DNA of 64,000 bases. It comes from Pycnococcus provasolii (taxonomy: Eukaryota > Chlorophyta > Pseudoscourfieldiophyceae > Pseudoscourfieldiales). The translations under genes and the position numbers were made by a program. Shown here in pieces: positions 1-8,790 of the stretch (position 1 is its first letter; every line of letters begins with the position of its first letter). The notes beneath the pieces were generated by a model that did not search any database, was not told the origin of the DNA, and saw only the letters and a program-made list of their open reading frames with translations. The stretch spans positions 434,001-498,000 of the forward strand of contig CP150573.1 of the NCBI GenBank assembly GCA_049487715.1, read 5' to 3'.

Positions 1-840
1 GACGTCGTGCAGTTCAAATCCGCGTCGCTGCCAAAGGGAACGTACGTCAAACTGCAGCCGCACACTAGCACATTCCTTGACATATCCAACCCAAAGGCTG
101 TGCTCGAAAGATCTCTGCGCACATTCACGTGCCTCACTGTCGGACAGTTCTTCCGCATCTCGTACAACGACCGCACGTACGACATCGACGTCATCGAACT
201 CAAACCGAGCTCAGCCGTGTCGATCGTCGAAACGGACTGCGAGGTGGACTTCGCAGCGCCACTCGACTACGTCGAGCCGACGAGGCCAACAACAAACACA
301 AGCGCGAGCATACCGACGTCGGCGTCGGGTCCCGCGCCGTCTGAGGCGGCGGGAACGTCAGGTGCAGCAAAGGAGGGGGGTGAGGAGGAGGAAGAAGAAG
401 ACGGCCTGCCTCGTGGGTACTTCCCCGTCGATGGAAAGCACGTCACGGCGTTCACGGGTACGAGCCACCGACTCGACGGCAAGACGTCGACGAACGCCGG
501 GCCCATCGAAGATCGACGTGCGCTGGCTCTTGAGGCGGCGGCAAGGCGCGCGGCGGCGGAGGAGGCGAAGGCGGCGAAAGGCGGAGGTGCCAAGAGTGCC
601 GACAAGCCTGCGAAACCTGGAGATGCTAAGAAGCCTGAGCGCCAAGCGAGTGGGACACGCATCGTCTTCGGAGGTGGGCCTGCAGGCGGGAGCTCGAGCA
701 AGTCGATCCCGCAGTCCTCCTCGGATCCGTCCAAGCCGGCAAAGCCTCCCGCACGCAAGGAGGAGGAGAAGAAGGCGGACGAGGAGCCGCCAAAGAGCTC
801 GTTTGAGGCATTCAAGGGGAGGGGGAACACTTTGAAGTGA
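1..840 (+). CDS. UFD1: UFD1-like ubiquitin fusion degradation protein, 5' truncated by window edge
   Basis: UFD1 pairs with NPL4 as an adaptor of the CDC48/p97 ATPase, which extracts ubiquitinated proteins from the ER membrane and chromatin. The frame is open from the first base, so the N-terminal part lies outside the window. The visible part opens with the second half of the UFD1 double-psi beta-barrel region: LPKGTYVKLQPHTSTFLDI, then NPKAVLERSLR, LTVGQF, IDVIELKP and ETDCEVDFAAPLDY, all in family order. The rest (about residue 95 onward) is acidic, Ala/Lys/Pro-rich and disordered, and includes FPGXG-like glycine segments near RIVFGGGPAGG, where UFD1 proteins carry p97/NPL4-binding motifs. 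It ends 80 bp from the convergent FYR gene. Family identity is firm; the missing start cannot be judged. Confidence 0.93.
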   Translation, partial: DVVQFKSASLPKGTYVKLQPHTSTFLDISNPKAVLERSLRTFTCLTVGQFFRISYNDRTYDIDVIELKPSSAVSIVETDCEVDFAAPLDYVEPTRPTTNTSASIPTSASGPAPSEAAGTSGAAKEGGEEEEEEDGLPRGYFPVDGKHVTAFTGTSHRLDGKTSTNAGPIEDRRALALEAAARRAAAEEAKAAKGGGAKSADKPAKPGDAKKPERQASGTRIVFGGGPAGGSSSKSIPQSSSDPSKPAKPPARKEEEKKADEEPPKSSFEAFKGRGNTLK

Positions 841-919
841 AAAAGTATATATCAACTGTGACAGATTTGACTCATCCAAAAAGAAAGCAACCTCGTGATT
901 TTATCTGTCTCTCATCCTG

Positions 920-2365
920 TCAAAGGTCGACGTCTCGCATCGTCCTAGTCTTCTTCTTCCTAGGCGGGTCGCCCGTCTTCCACGTCTTCTCCTCGCTCGA
1001 CTCACCTTTCAGGTAGCTGAGTAGGCGTGGCACGTGAACACCTTTCCACTTCGGCCATCGTCGTGTCGCCTCGGGGATTTCGTCGTTCGTTGTGAGAAAG
1101 GTTGTCAGGCGCGTTTCGTCCTCCAGCGCAAGCTTGCGCATGTCATCGACACCGTTGATTTTCATGCCGAGTGCACTCGTGCGCGCGATGGCGATCGCGA
1201 CATTTTCACCGACTCCTGGAAGTGTTTCGCTGAGCTCGCGCGTCACGCGTTCGAGCGCGCTTGGCTCCGAGGTGGTTGCCCGTCCGCCGGCGAGTGCCGC
1301 CTTGCGTTCGTCGTCGTTGTACAGTGCGTAGATGGCGAGCATGGTGATGGGATCGCTGAATCCGTAGTACAGTGGGCCGGATATGCGCCGTCCTGTTCTG
1401 CGTGCAATGCAGTGGCTCGTCCACGGCTTCGTCGGCGACGGTCCGGCGAAGCTGACGCGGAAAGAGAGTGTTTTGCGCTTGGATGAGGATGCGCCAGCTT
1501 TGCCCTGTTCGCTGAGTGCCGCAATATCCACACCTAGGCTTGCGCACGAGGCGTCGAGCTCGGAGACGGTGAACACGGGTCCAAAGTCGCCCTTGGCGAT
1601 GGTGCATACGAACGTGCGATCCCACTCTCGCTTCGTGGCGACGTACCCGATGGGGTACGCGTGGTGGTACAGGCATCCCGCCGAGCTCCAGTAGCGGTGC
1701 TGAAAGTCCCCGCGTGCAATTTCGCCGAGTCGCCAGACAGTGACCCCGCTGTATCGGCACGTGAACGGCGCGACGACTTCCCCTCGTTGACGGCGCACGA
1801 GTTCGTCGAGTGAGCGGTGGCGCGTTCCACGTATGCTTGCTGGCGACCCCGTGTTTGTTTCTTCTTGTTTTTCAGGTTCGTTTGTTTGCTGTGGCGGCGT
1901 TTCTGGTGCGAACATGTCAGGTGCCTTGACTCCACGCAGACGTCCGCTCGTTCGACTTGGTGGCGTTTGCGCGTTCGCGACGTTGTTCTTTCGCTTGTGC
2001 GTATGTTTTTTGGTTGGCGTGACGAACTCGATTCCGTCCACTAGGCTGATGTCCGGGTGTGGTGCGCACCCGGCGACGAAGTTGTTATTTGTTGTTTTGT
2101 GTATGGTCTTGAGCGTGGCCCCAAGCATATTTTTCATGATTTTCTGGTTATGCGCGATACGTTCGTCACGCAGACGCTCGTACTCGTTCGCTGTATGTTT
2201 CACCATCATCGTCGTCGTCGTCGTCGTCAAGGAGGAGGTGGCATGCGGATTTGGGGAAGCGTCCGAGAGGGAAGGAGGAGGAGGAGGAGGCGTCACTGGA
2301 GTGATGTTTTCAGGAGTCGCTACCTCACATGGAACTTCCATGTTACGGCGTGAACGACGAGGCAT
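920..2365 (-). CDS. FYRN/FYRC-domain nuclear protein
   Basis: 481-residue protein that starts at an ATG. Residues 1-180 are disordered, with poly-Pro, poly-Thr and basic stretches (HKRKNN) that look like nuclear localisation signals. Residues about 208-258 fit FYRN (SAGCLYHHAYPIGY then ATKREW). Residues about 260-350 fit FYRC: VFTVS, then SPTKPW, then RRISGPLYYGFSDP. Paired FYR domains occur in chromatin proteins such as MLL/trithorax methyltransferases, JmjC demethylases and the stand-alone TBRG1 family. No SET, PHD or JmjC domain is visible, so a TBRG1-like chromatin adaptor is the closest fit. The C-terminal 110 residues (LPGVGENVAIAIA) recall a helix-hairpin-helix, which is only a suggestion. 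Its 5' end faces the Copia element. Confidence 0.82.
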   Translation of the reverse strand: MPRRSRRNMEVPCEVATPENITPVTPPPPPPSLSDASPNPHATSSLTTTTTTMMVKHTANEYERLRDERIAHNQKIMKNMLGATLKTIHKTTNNNFVAGCAPHPDISLVDGIEFVTPTKKHTHKRKNNVANAQTPPSRTSGRLRGVKAPDMFAPETPPQQTNEPEKQEETNTGSPASIRGTRHRSLDELVRRQRGEVVAPFTCRYSGVTVWRLGEIARGDFQHRYWSSAGCLYHHAYPIGYVATKREWDRTFVCTIAKGDFGPVFTVSELDASCASLGVDIAALSEQGKAGASSSKRKTLSFRVSFAGPSPTKPWTSHCIARRTGRRISGPLYYGFSDPITMLAIYALYNDDERKAALAGGRATTSEPSALERVTRELSETLPGVGENVAIAIARTSALGMKINGVDDMRKLALEDETRLTTFLTTNDEIPEATRRWPKWKGVHVPRLLSYLKGESSEEKTWKTGDPPRKKKTRTMRDVDL

Positions 2366-2690
2366 GGAACCACCTAATAATTAATGTGAGTCACAAGTGT
2401 GATGACAAGGGCTGCTGATTGATGAAGCTTGATTGATGGGACGAAAAGCGAAACGAAAGCTTTGATGGACCCGCCGGAATTCCGGGAGTTCGTTCCGGGG
2501 GGGCCCCGACCAAAGAATAGTCTAGGGAGCCTCGATCGCGTATGTAAGAACTATCGGGGGCCATCGAGGTTTTATCATTTATGGTCTGTCGTTCCAAAGG
2601 CGTTTTCTTACTTCTTTTTCCCTTTTTAGGGTACTGTAATGGAGTTCGCGCCTTTCCCACTACCCTACCGTAGAGTCCTACGATAGGGGC
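2366..2690. other. 5' spacer between FYR gene and Copia element
   Basis: About 325 bp with no supported gene. It carries a G/C run (gggggggcccc near 2508) next to a CCCCGACCAAAG motif. Similar GGTCGGG/CCCGACC motifs occur in the palindromic elements near 43.6 kb and 56.5-57.2 kb and in the repeats near 47.46 kb, so this may be a decayed copy of such a repeat. A short T-rich stretch lies near 2600-2640. Confidence 0.4.
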
Positions 2691-2695
2691 TAGCT

Positions 2696-2835
2696 TGAAG
2701 AGAATAAGTAGAAAAAAGAAAAGAAAAGAGTATTCTTACAACTTAGACAACCAGGGGCCGCGTCCCCTTATCCCTCTGGGATCTCGAGTCCTCAACAACG
2801 GTTCCCCACAAGGCATATAAGGTATAATCTCGACA
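2696..2835 (-). repeat. 3' LTR of the Copia element
   Basis: 140 bp, identical to 4619-4758. On the plus strand it starts TGAAGAGAATAAG and ends AATCTCGACA. In element sense this LTR is downstream of pol. Confidence 0.95.
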
Positions 2836-3140
2836 CTTCCCCTCGCTGCTATGCCTGGTATGAAAGCTGGCAAGTAGCGTTGTTTAGTTGTTTAGTTTGT
2901 ATCTTCATTTCTTCGTTCTTCTTATTTGGTTTGTCAAGGTCTTGTATGATTGATTAATTTTTATTTGTTTTTGTAATGTTTTGAATTTGTATTCGTTTTC
3001 GTGATGTTTCGATTTGTATTTGTTTTTGTGATGTTTTGATTTTTGTTTCTTTTGGTATGTGTATTGACCTTATCTTCTGAGATGTCTGTGTTATTGTGAG
3101 GTGGCCTGTTACCTCAACCAGTCGGTTCACTGGAGGCCGT
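2836..3140 (-). other. 3' untranslated part of Copia element
   Basis: Between the pol remnant and the 3' LTR. On the plus strand it is very T-rich, with about three imperfect copies of a roughly 28-bp unit built around TTTGTTTTTGTGATGTTTTG (about 2960-3050). The polypurine-like tract abuts position 2836. No coding potential is seen. Confidence 0.6.
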
Positions 3141-4076
3141 TTAACCGTGCAGAATCATTTGCACGAGGTAATTGTGGATGTCTTGCCTCAGAGGCTTCGT
3201 CATGATGTCAGCGAGCTGATCCTTTGTGCTCACTCGTTCGATTTTGACCGTTTCGTGTTCGATGTGATACTTGATGAACTCGCGTCGGATCTCGATGTGT
3301 TTCGTTCGCCTGTGCGACGTCGGATGATCGACGAGCGCTTCAGCTCCTGTTGAATCCGTGTAAATGATAGTTGGACCTTCTTGCGCTGCGCCAAGTGATT
3401 CCAGAAGTCGACGGATGTAGATGCTGATGACTGCCGCGTAGAGGATTGCACCCACAAACTGCTGGGCGAGGTGACGCGCCTCAGCGTCTTCTTCATCTGC
3501 CCGCGTAAGTGTCGTTCCGTGGGCCAATGGAGTCGTCGCTGATTTTGCAGCCGATGTGAAACCAAACCTTTCAAGTATCTTACTCACGTAAAGATCTTGA
3601 GTGAGGATGATGCCATCTGCTGCGAACGATACCTTCATTCCGAGTGCCCATGTCAGTTGTGCTGGTTCGGTAATTCTGTACTTCTTGCGGAGGTGTCCGG
3701 CGAAGATGTCTTTCGTCTGCTCGTTCTTGGATGCGAAGATGATGTCATCCACATAGACCAAAATCCAAATTTCGTTCTCCGTTCCGACAGCAGCTGAGTA
3801 CATCCCAATGTCAACTTCCCCTGGTTTAAAGCCAAGCTCGACTAGGTAATCCTTCAGATCTAGGTACCAGTTTCTCCCAGCCTGTTTAAGGCCACGTCTG
3901 CTGCTGTTGAGTGAGTGCTTCCGGTGCGTTGTCCGGATTTTCTGCCCACTCCAACAACTGCGAGTAGTTTCGCTTTCGCGAGTGACCGCGCCAAGCCAGA
4001 ACAAAATCATTGTAAGAGCGTTTTGATGGTACGAATAGCGGTGGTTTTGAGTTGTCCAGTTCAGGCATGACGTCAC
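3141..4076 (-). pseudogene. Copia pol remnant (reverse transcriptase and RNase H, internally deleted)
   Basis: The 311-codon frame carries Copia RT signatures in order: GLKQAGRNWYLDLKDYLVELGF, the catalytic box YVDDIIFAS, and WALGMKVSF followed by YVSKILERFGF. After GAILYA the frame jumps to IYIRRLLESLG, so the segment that normally spans the end of RT and the start of RNase H (roughly 110-130 residues, with the usual SSTEAEY box) is missing. The tail resumes with IYTDSTGAEALV, RTKHIEIRREFIKYHIE and STKDQLADIMTKPL, the usual RNase H end. Gag, protease and integrase are absent, and the first 60 codons look out of frame with the RT fold. It cannot encode a working enzyme. Confidence 0.9.
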
Positions 4077-4618
4077 AACTTGTCCAAAGGTGATCCAGGA
4101 GTTGCTAACTAGGGTTATGTTTCTGGGAACCCTAATGAGGAGAGCTCGAGGAATCGGGTTTGTGTTTTTTCCAAAAGTAGAGAATCCAAACCCCTAAACT
4201 CGCGATGTGTGAACCCCGAATTCGTAGAAAAGTCCCCGTCGGCGCCGCCAGTTCAAGTATGGCGTCTTGCGAGGCGTAAGTAGACGGCTGAAAATAGTAT
4301 CAAGGTTGACCAAGCCAAAAACGGTTGGAAACTGCGCAGAATAACTTTTTTATGTTCAGCACTTCAAGATGTTCAGTTTGGATAACCGTATCTTGCCAGG
4401 ATAAGGTTTCTCGAAGTGGTCTGACCACCTTCCACAACGGGAAAATAGGTCGAAAGCTGTTTTTCACTACGCAGTTTCTTTTCGCGTTTTTTCTGTAGTC
4501 AATATATTTGTGAGCTGTAAAGTGTATTCGGCGGCCAAGTAAGTGTACTCAAAGACTGTGAAGTTTCGTAGGCTGACTTAAGGTAGCGTAGCTGTTTCAC
4601 AACTTGAGGCTCATAACC
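4077..4618 (-). other. 5' internal region of Copia element with primer binding site
   Basis: About 540 bp between the 5' LTR and the pol remnant. The primer binding site occupies 4608-4618 (GGTTATGAGCC in element sense). No gag-like frame is recognised; the region appears to be leader plus deletion scar. Confidence 0.6.
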
Positions 4619-4758
4619 TGAAGAGAATAAGTAGAAAAAAGAAAAGAAAAGAGTATTCTTACAACTTAGACAACCAGGGGCCGCGTCCCCTTATCCCTCT
4701 GGGATCTCGAGTCCTCAACAACGGTTCCCCACAAGGCATATAAGGTATAATCTCGACA
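4619..4758 (-). repeat. 5' LTR of the Copia element
   Basis: 140 bp, identical to 2696-2835. In element sense it begins TGTCGAGATTATACC, with a TATA-like run near its start. Confidence 0.95.
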
Positions 4759-4782
4759 TAGCTAACCTTAGGGGATACCTTT

Positions 4783-4846
4783 AGGGGTTAGGGGACTGGT
4801 TCGGGGTTAGGGGACTGGTTAGGGGTTAGGGGACTGGTTAGGGGTT
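4783..4846. repeat. Telomere-like tandem repeat, variant GGGGTTAGGGGACTGGTTA
   Basis: About three and a half copies of an 18-19 bp unit containing GGGGTTAGGGGACTGGTT, followed by GGGGTTCTGATC. It lies between the Copia insertion and the eIF2 gamma promoter. The embedded GGTTAGGGG resembles degenerate telomeric sequence. Confidence 0.75.
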
Positions 4847-5076
4847 CTGATCAGGACTAAGAACTATGAGTAGGGTTTTATTAGGAGCCGATCCCTTCGA
4901 TGGGGATTGTGCAAACAAACAACCCCTGTGGTTTTGTTTTGGTCCCCCTAAGAAGACTCCTTCCTATTCTATTCGGCATTGCTCGCCGCCATTCCCTTCC
5001 CTTCCCCCCTCCAGAGGCTCTTACAGGTACCTAGTCGTCGTACGTCTGTGTTGTCAGCTGTGCTCTCTCTCTCTCT

Positions 5077-5090
5077 ATATATATACATAT
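5077..5090 (+). promoter_or_regulatory. Possible TATA-like core promoter of eIF2 gamma gene
   Basis: TATATATATACATA follows a CT repeat, about 30 bp before the ATG at 5119. Position and composition suggest a core promoter or 5' UTR element; no transcript data support it. Confidence 0.3.
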
Positions 5091-5118
5091 CTTAGTCACC
5101 CTCACCCTGCTTGTTGGT

Positions 5119-6495
5119 ATGCCTCTCGCTGTTCAAGACCTATCCACGCTCGACCCGTCGGCGTTAACGCCTCTATCACCCGAGGTGATATCGCGGCAGG
5201 CGACCATCAACATCGGAACCATCGGACACGTCGCGCACGGCAAGTCGACGGTCGTGAAGGCGATCTCAGGCATACACACCGTGCGATTCAAGAACGAACT
5301 TGAGCGAAATATCACAATCAAACTTGGATATGCCAACGCCAAAATATACGAGTGCGCAGACCCCGCGTGCCCGCGCCCGGACCGATACCGCGCATATGGA
5401 TCCTCCATGGACGACGAACCGCCGTGCCACGTTGCCGGGTTCGAAAACGCCAAGATGAAACTCGTCAGACACGTCTCGTTCGTCGACTGCCCTGGACACG
5501 ACATTCTCATGGCGACCATGCTCAACGGAGCAGCCGTCATGGACGGCGCGCTGCTTCTCATCGCCGCGAACGAGTCGTGCCCGCAGCCGCAGACGTCGGA
5601 GCACCTCGCCGCGGTTGAGATCATGCAGCTCAAGAACATCATCATCCTGCAGAATAAGATTGACCTCGTCAGCGAGGCGGTGGCGCTCAACCAGCACGAG
5701 GCGATCAGGAAGTTCATCCAGGGAACCATCGCGGACGGAAGCCCCATCGTTCCCGTCAGCGCTCAGCTCAAGTACAACGTCGACGCCGTGTGCGAGTACC
5801 TCATCAAGCGTATCCCCGTACCCGTGCGCGACTTCACGAGCGAACCGAACATGATTGTCATCCGATCGTTCGACGTCAACAAGCCTGGCGCGAGTGTCGA
5901 CGAGGTGGAAGGTGGCATCGCCGGAGGGAGCATTCTGCGTGGCGTACTCCGCCTTGGGCAGGACATCGAGGTGCGTCCGGGCATCGTGTCCAAGGACAGC
6001 GAGGGCAACCTGAAGTGCACACCCATCTTCTCGCGTATCATTGGCCTCAAGGCTGAGCAGAACGACCTGCAGTTCGCCGTCCCAGGCGGTCTCATCGGCG
6101 TCGGCACGACTGTGGACCCGACGCTGACGCGTGCCGACCGCCTCGTGGGTCAGGTTCTCGGAAGCAAGGGAAGTTTGCCAGAGATTTACGTGGAGCTTGA
6201 GGTGAACTTCTTCCTGCTGCGCCGTCTGCTCGGCGTGCGCACGGCGGGTAGCGAGAAGGGCGCGAAGGTGTCTAAGCTGGCCAAGGCGGAGGTTCTCATG
6301 CTGAACATTGGCAGCATGTGCACGGGCGCCCGCGTGGTGAGCGTGAACAAGTCTGGCGACAGCGCGAAGTTGACGTTGACGAGCCCTGTGTGCACGCGCA
6401 TTGGCGAGAAGGTCGCGTTGAGTCGGCGCATCGAGAGCCACTGGAGATTGGTGGGCTGGGGAAGCCTGTCTGACGGCGTTCCCGCGACCGTTTGA
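5119..6495 (+). CDS. EIF2S3: Translation initiation factor eIF2 subunit gamma
   Basis: eIF2 gamma is the GTP-binding core of eIF2, which brings initiator Met-tRNA to the 40S ribosome. The 458-residue product has the usual length and begins at an ATG. G-domain boxes: G1 GHVAHGKST (36-44); the effector-loop region with the gamma-specific Cys knuckle [17 protein letters not shown]3 DCPGHD; G4 NKID. The motif [14 protein letters not shown] is diagnostic for eIF2 gamma against EF-Tu/EF1A. Domains II and III follow, with [23 protein letters not shown] and the C-terminal region [14 protein letters not shown]. No intron is needed and all hallmark residues are present. It is single and divergent from the FYR gene across the Copia insertion. 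Confidence 0.97.
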   Translation: MPLAVQDLSTLDPSALTPLSPEVISRQATINIGTIGHVAHGKSTVVKAISGIHTVRFKNELERNITIKLGYANAKIYECADPACPRPDRYRAYGSSMDDEPPCHVAGFENAKMKLVRHVSFVDCPGHDILMATMLNGAAVMDGALLLIAANESCPQPQTSEHLAAVEIMQLKNIIILQNKIDLVSEAVALNQHEAIRKFIQGTIADGSPIVPVSAQLKYNVDAVCEYLIKRIPVPVRDFTSEPNMIVIRSFDVNKPGASVDEVEGGIAGGSILRGVLRLGQDIEVRPGIVSKDSEGNLKCTPIFSRIIGLKAEQNDLQFAVPGGLIGVGTTVDPTLTRADRLVGQVLGSKGSLPEIYVELEVNFFLLRRLLGVRTAGSEKGAKVSKLAKAEVLMLNIGSMCTGARVVSVNKSGDSAKLTLTSPVCTRIGEKVALSRRIESHWRLVGWGSLSDGVPATV

Positions 6496-6849
6496 TCTGA
6501 TGATGATGTGTAACACAACAAAAAATTCTCAGCACCGTGGAAAAGCACGCGGACGAAACGCGCGCGCTGCGACGCGAACTGCGAAAACTCGGCGTGTGCG
6601 ACGGAGCGACGACCATCGCGTCGTCGTCGTCGAATCATAACACAAACGACGAAGAGAATGACGAACTGGTGACGACGGAGACGGGGACAAAAAAAAGGCT
6701 TAGTTACAGTAAAAAGTTCTTACAGTACAACACTTACAGTATTGGGCAATGTGGGCTGTACAGTACAGTACGGTACTGTACAGTAGTTGTAGTCTGTAGG
6801 TAGCTACTTCTTACTGAAGAGCTCGAAGAGCTCCTTCGTTTTGTTCCCA
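6496..6849. other. Spacer downstream of eIF2 gamma
   Basis: About 350 bp. 6537-6700 reads as a coding-like GC-rich stretch (EKHADETRALRRELRKLG in the plus frame) but has no ATG and runs into low-complexity DNA, so it may be a gene scrap. 6750-6783 is a near-perfect palindrome built from TGTACAGTACAGTAC and GTACTGTACAG. Confidence 0.4.
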
Positions 6850-6900
6850 TGTCGCAACCGTTGGGCGCGTGGACGCGGTTAAGGTTGTACTCTATCCACT
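6850..6900. repeat. Repeat A, copy 1
   Basis: 51 bp, from TGTCGCAACCG to CTCTATCCACT, matching 7309-7359. Confidence 0.9.
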
Positions 6901-7124
6901 GACTGTAGCTCGCCTTGACTGACCGTTTGCTGACTCTGGGTTTGTTGTGTAAAAAAAAAAGGAACGCTGTCCAAACGTTACTTGTCACTTAACTACTTAA
7001 CCAACCACTACTTGACTCTCCTCGGCTTATACGTATGCACTGCAGACGCCACTGCGAAGTACACCACAAGCACGTAAAAGCTTGCCCGAGTGAAGGGCAC
7101 CGGTGGAACCGGGCCTCCCCCTCT

Positions 7125-7306
7125 TACCTCAGCCCACTCTTGGCACCGGGCCCTTCCCCCGGGGCCACCTTATTCCTAAGTCCTAACTGTCTCTTCTCCT
7201 CCCCTTCTGACGCGTTGCCGCCACCTCCTTCCATCGGCCGCGCAGCGCCTCTTTCTCTTAACCCCCAAACACATCAAACACATCAGTGCACCCTCCGGGC
7301 ATGACA
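7125..7306. repeat. Repeat B, copy 1
   Basis: 182 bp, matching 8051-8232 from TACCTCAGCCCACTC to CTCCGGGCATGACA. Pyrimidine-rich, without a frame of its own. Confidence 0.9.
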
Positions 7307-7308
7307 GC

Positions 7309-7359
7309 TGTCGCAACCGTTGGGCGCGTGGACGCGGTTAAGGTTGTACTCTATCCACT
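7309..7359. repeat. Repeat A, copy 2
   Basis: 51 bp, a second copy of 6850-6900, starting 2 bp after repeat B copy 1. Confidence 0.9.
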
Positions 7360-8051
7360 CCCCACCTCAGTTTGGCGAGCTGACAGGCAGTGGTATCCAA
7401 GCCACTGTGCTTGGAGCGTCCTTTTTCAGAAACTCCCTCCAGCGTCCAGCCTTCCTGCTGATGAGCAACCACGAGCATCGCCTGCCGAGTGCCCCTGTGC
7501 TCAGCCCAGTAACCAGCGCCACTCGATCTGCATCCGCAAGCTCTCTGAGCCACTTCTGCCGTGCCAATGTTGCCGTTGTCACGTAGGATGGTGAGATGTG
7601 TAAGCACACTAACTCCTGTGCATAGTGCACCGCCAGCGGTGCCATCAGGTCCAACAATCGAAACCAGCAGCTGCACACGACGCATGGTACTCCTCCATCT
7701 TGCTGCAGCCGCTCCAGGAACTCTAGCTGAGTGCGTCTGATGCAACTCCGCATCATGCATGGGGTTGGCGTCGTTTGTAAGCACATGGACACCAGCCTTG
7801 CGCAACACCCTGCTGATTGAACCAGTGCCGACAGATGGCTCGAGTACCCACCGCAGCTTGTCGAACCGGATCAGGTCAACTAGGCTCTGCACGTCTGCTT
7901 CTGGGGTCACCACTACTTCTAGTTCAGCCGTTTTGTTGTGTACGTCTTCCAATGCACTCCCAATTCGTCCTACCTGATACTTGGTGATGCCGGGCATGAG
8001 CCATGCCATGAGCAGCTGCAGATCCTCTGTGCTCTCTCTGTGCTTGGCCAT
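7338..8051 (-). pseudogene. Frameshifted methyltransferase-like fragment
   Basis: The frame starts with ATG exactly at the edge of repeat B copy 2. The opening reads TEDLQLLMAWLMPGI and then RWVLEPSVGTGSISRVLRKAG and TNDANP. EPSxGTG is a typical S-adenosylmethionine-binding motif I of N6-adenine-type methyltransferases. Near 7720-7760 the homology moves to another minus frame (7367-7792), which reads PCVVCSCWF, LMAPLAVHYAQELVCL and RCSWLLISR; the first of these sits where a (N/D)PPW/F catalytic box would be expected and is abnormal. The break suggests a dead copy. DIRS-type retroelements are known to carry a methyltransferase domain, which makes a mobile origin plausible but not proven. Confidence 0.6.
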
Positions 8052-8232
8052 ACCTCAGCCCACTCTTGGCACCGGGCCCTTCCCCCGGGGCCACCTTATT
8101 CCTAAGTCCTAACTGTCTCTTCTCCTCCCCTTCTGACGCGTTGCCGCCACCTCCTTCCATCGGCCGCGCAGCGCCTCTTTCTCTTAACCCCCAAACACAT
8201 CAAACACATCAGTGCACCCTCCGGGCATGACA
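8051..8232. repeat. Repeat B, copy 2
   Basis: 182 bp, second copy of 7125-7306; it diverges directly after GGGCATGACA. Confidence 0.9.
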
Positions 8233-8790
8233 CCCATTCATCTTACGACCATGAATGCTCTCCCACTTCACGTTGAGTTCGGATCGGTTGTGCGGACTGC
8301 GGAGTGTAGTTCGGGACTTCGGGTCCTCTGCCAGGATCTTTTGCTTCTTCTCTTCCGCTGTGAGCTTTTTGGTGCCCGTGTTAGCTTCTCCGCCCTTGGC
8401 GGCAGACGCCTTGTGCTCCTCTTTGTCTCGCTGCTTGGCGGTGCCGAGAGCGAACGCGCTGGTGCCACGGTCGTACGCGCTGGTGCCACGGTCGAACGCG
8501 TTGGTGCCACGGTGGTACGCGCTGGTGCCACGGTCGTGCGCGCTGGTGCCAAGTTGTTCTGTTACACAAGTTCTTGTCGACTTCGTTGCAAGGGGCCCGA
8601 CCGGGATCCCCACAGGCCGAAAACCAGACGCCGACCAATCTAAAGGACCAATGAGGTATCCCCGAAGTGCAGACCGGGGAGCTTTTTTTACGGGGGGGGG
8701 GAAGCCGGGACCTGGGAGGTGTGTGCTTTGGGCATCGAAGCAGGCGAAGTTTTTGCTTTAATTTTCAAAAACAAAGCAAAAACCAAGTAT
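8233..8790. other. Spacer upstream of POT1
   Basis: Besides the 21-bp minisatellite, the minus strand of 8240-8420 reads coding-like (KLTAEEKKQKILAEDPKSR) but has no start codon and is cut at the edge of repeat B, so it could be an interrupted gene remnant. A run of nine G lies at about 8692-8700. Confidence 0.4.
8455..8553. repeat. 21-bp minisatellite
   Basis: About five copies of a 21-bp unit resembling GCGCTGGTGCCACGGTCGTA, with point changes. It is open in several frames on both strands, but no frame through it has a convincing ATG-started gene. Confidence 0.75.

Larger units (their letters stand above)
2691..4763 (-). mobile_element. Ty1/Copia-type LTR retrotransposon, internally deleted, with target site duplication
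   Basis: A complete insertion unit can be read directly. Two identical 140-bp direct repeats (2696-2835 and 4619-4758) begin TG and end CA, and the unit is flanked by the 5-bp direct repeat TAGCT (2691-2695 and 4759-4763). The element is transcribed on the minus strand, so the right LTR is the 5' one. Directly inside it, GGTTATGAGCC is complementary to the anticodon arm of a methionine tRNA, as in Copia/Ty5-type half-tRNA priming. Directly before the 3' LTR the purine run GAGGGGAAG fits a polypurine tract. Only remains of reverse transcriptase and RNase H are left, so it is non-autonomous. Identical LTRs point to a recent insertion. Confidence 0.93.
6850..8232 (-). mobile_element. Chained A-B-A-B repeat element with methyltransferase-like remnant
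   Basis: Two different direct repeats interleave. A (51 bp, starting TGTCGCAACCGTTGG) is at 6850-6900 and 7309-7359. B (182 bp, starting TACCTCAGCCC and ending GGGCATGACA) is at 7125-7306 and 8051-8232. The order is A, 224 bp, B, A, 691 bp, B, with B1 and A2 separated by only 2 bp. On the minus strand this reads as two head-to-tail units, each opening with B and closing with A; the first holds a broken methyltransferase-like frame and the second a short non-coding filler. The pattern also recalls split direct repeats of PAT/Ngaro-type tyrosine-recombinase retrotransposons. No transposase, reverse transcriptase or recombinase is present, so the class is unresolved. Confidence 0.7.

Noticed and set aside
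1243-1935. Arg/His-rich frames inside the FYR gene
   Set aside because: Shadow frames of a GC-rich gene on the other strand; no protein features.
5266-6516. 416-codon minus-strand frame over eIF2 gamma
   Set aside because: Ala/His/Arg-rich antisense shadow of a well-identified gene.
6537-6803. Plus-strand frame after eIF2 gamma
   Set aside because: Starts at GTG, has no family match and ends in AT-rich repeats. It could be a gene scrap but is not supportable as a gene.
8209-8613. Minus-strand frame of 134 codons with GTSAYDRGTSA repeats
   Set aside because: No ATG start, built on the 21-bp minisatellite and ending inside repeat B. A coding-like stretch (KLTAEEKKQKILAEDPKSR) is mentioned as a possible remnant only.
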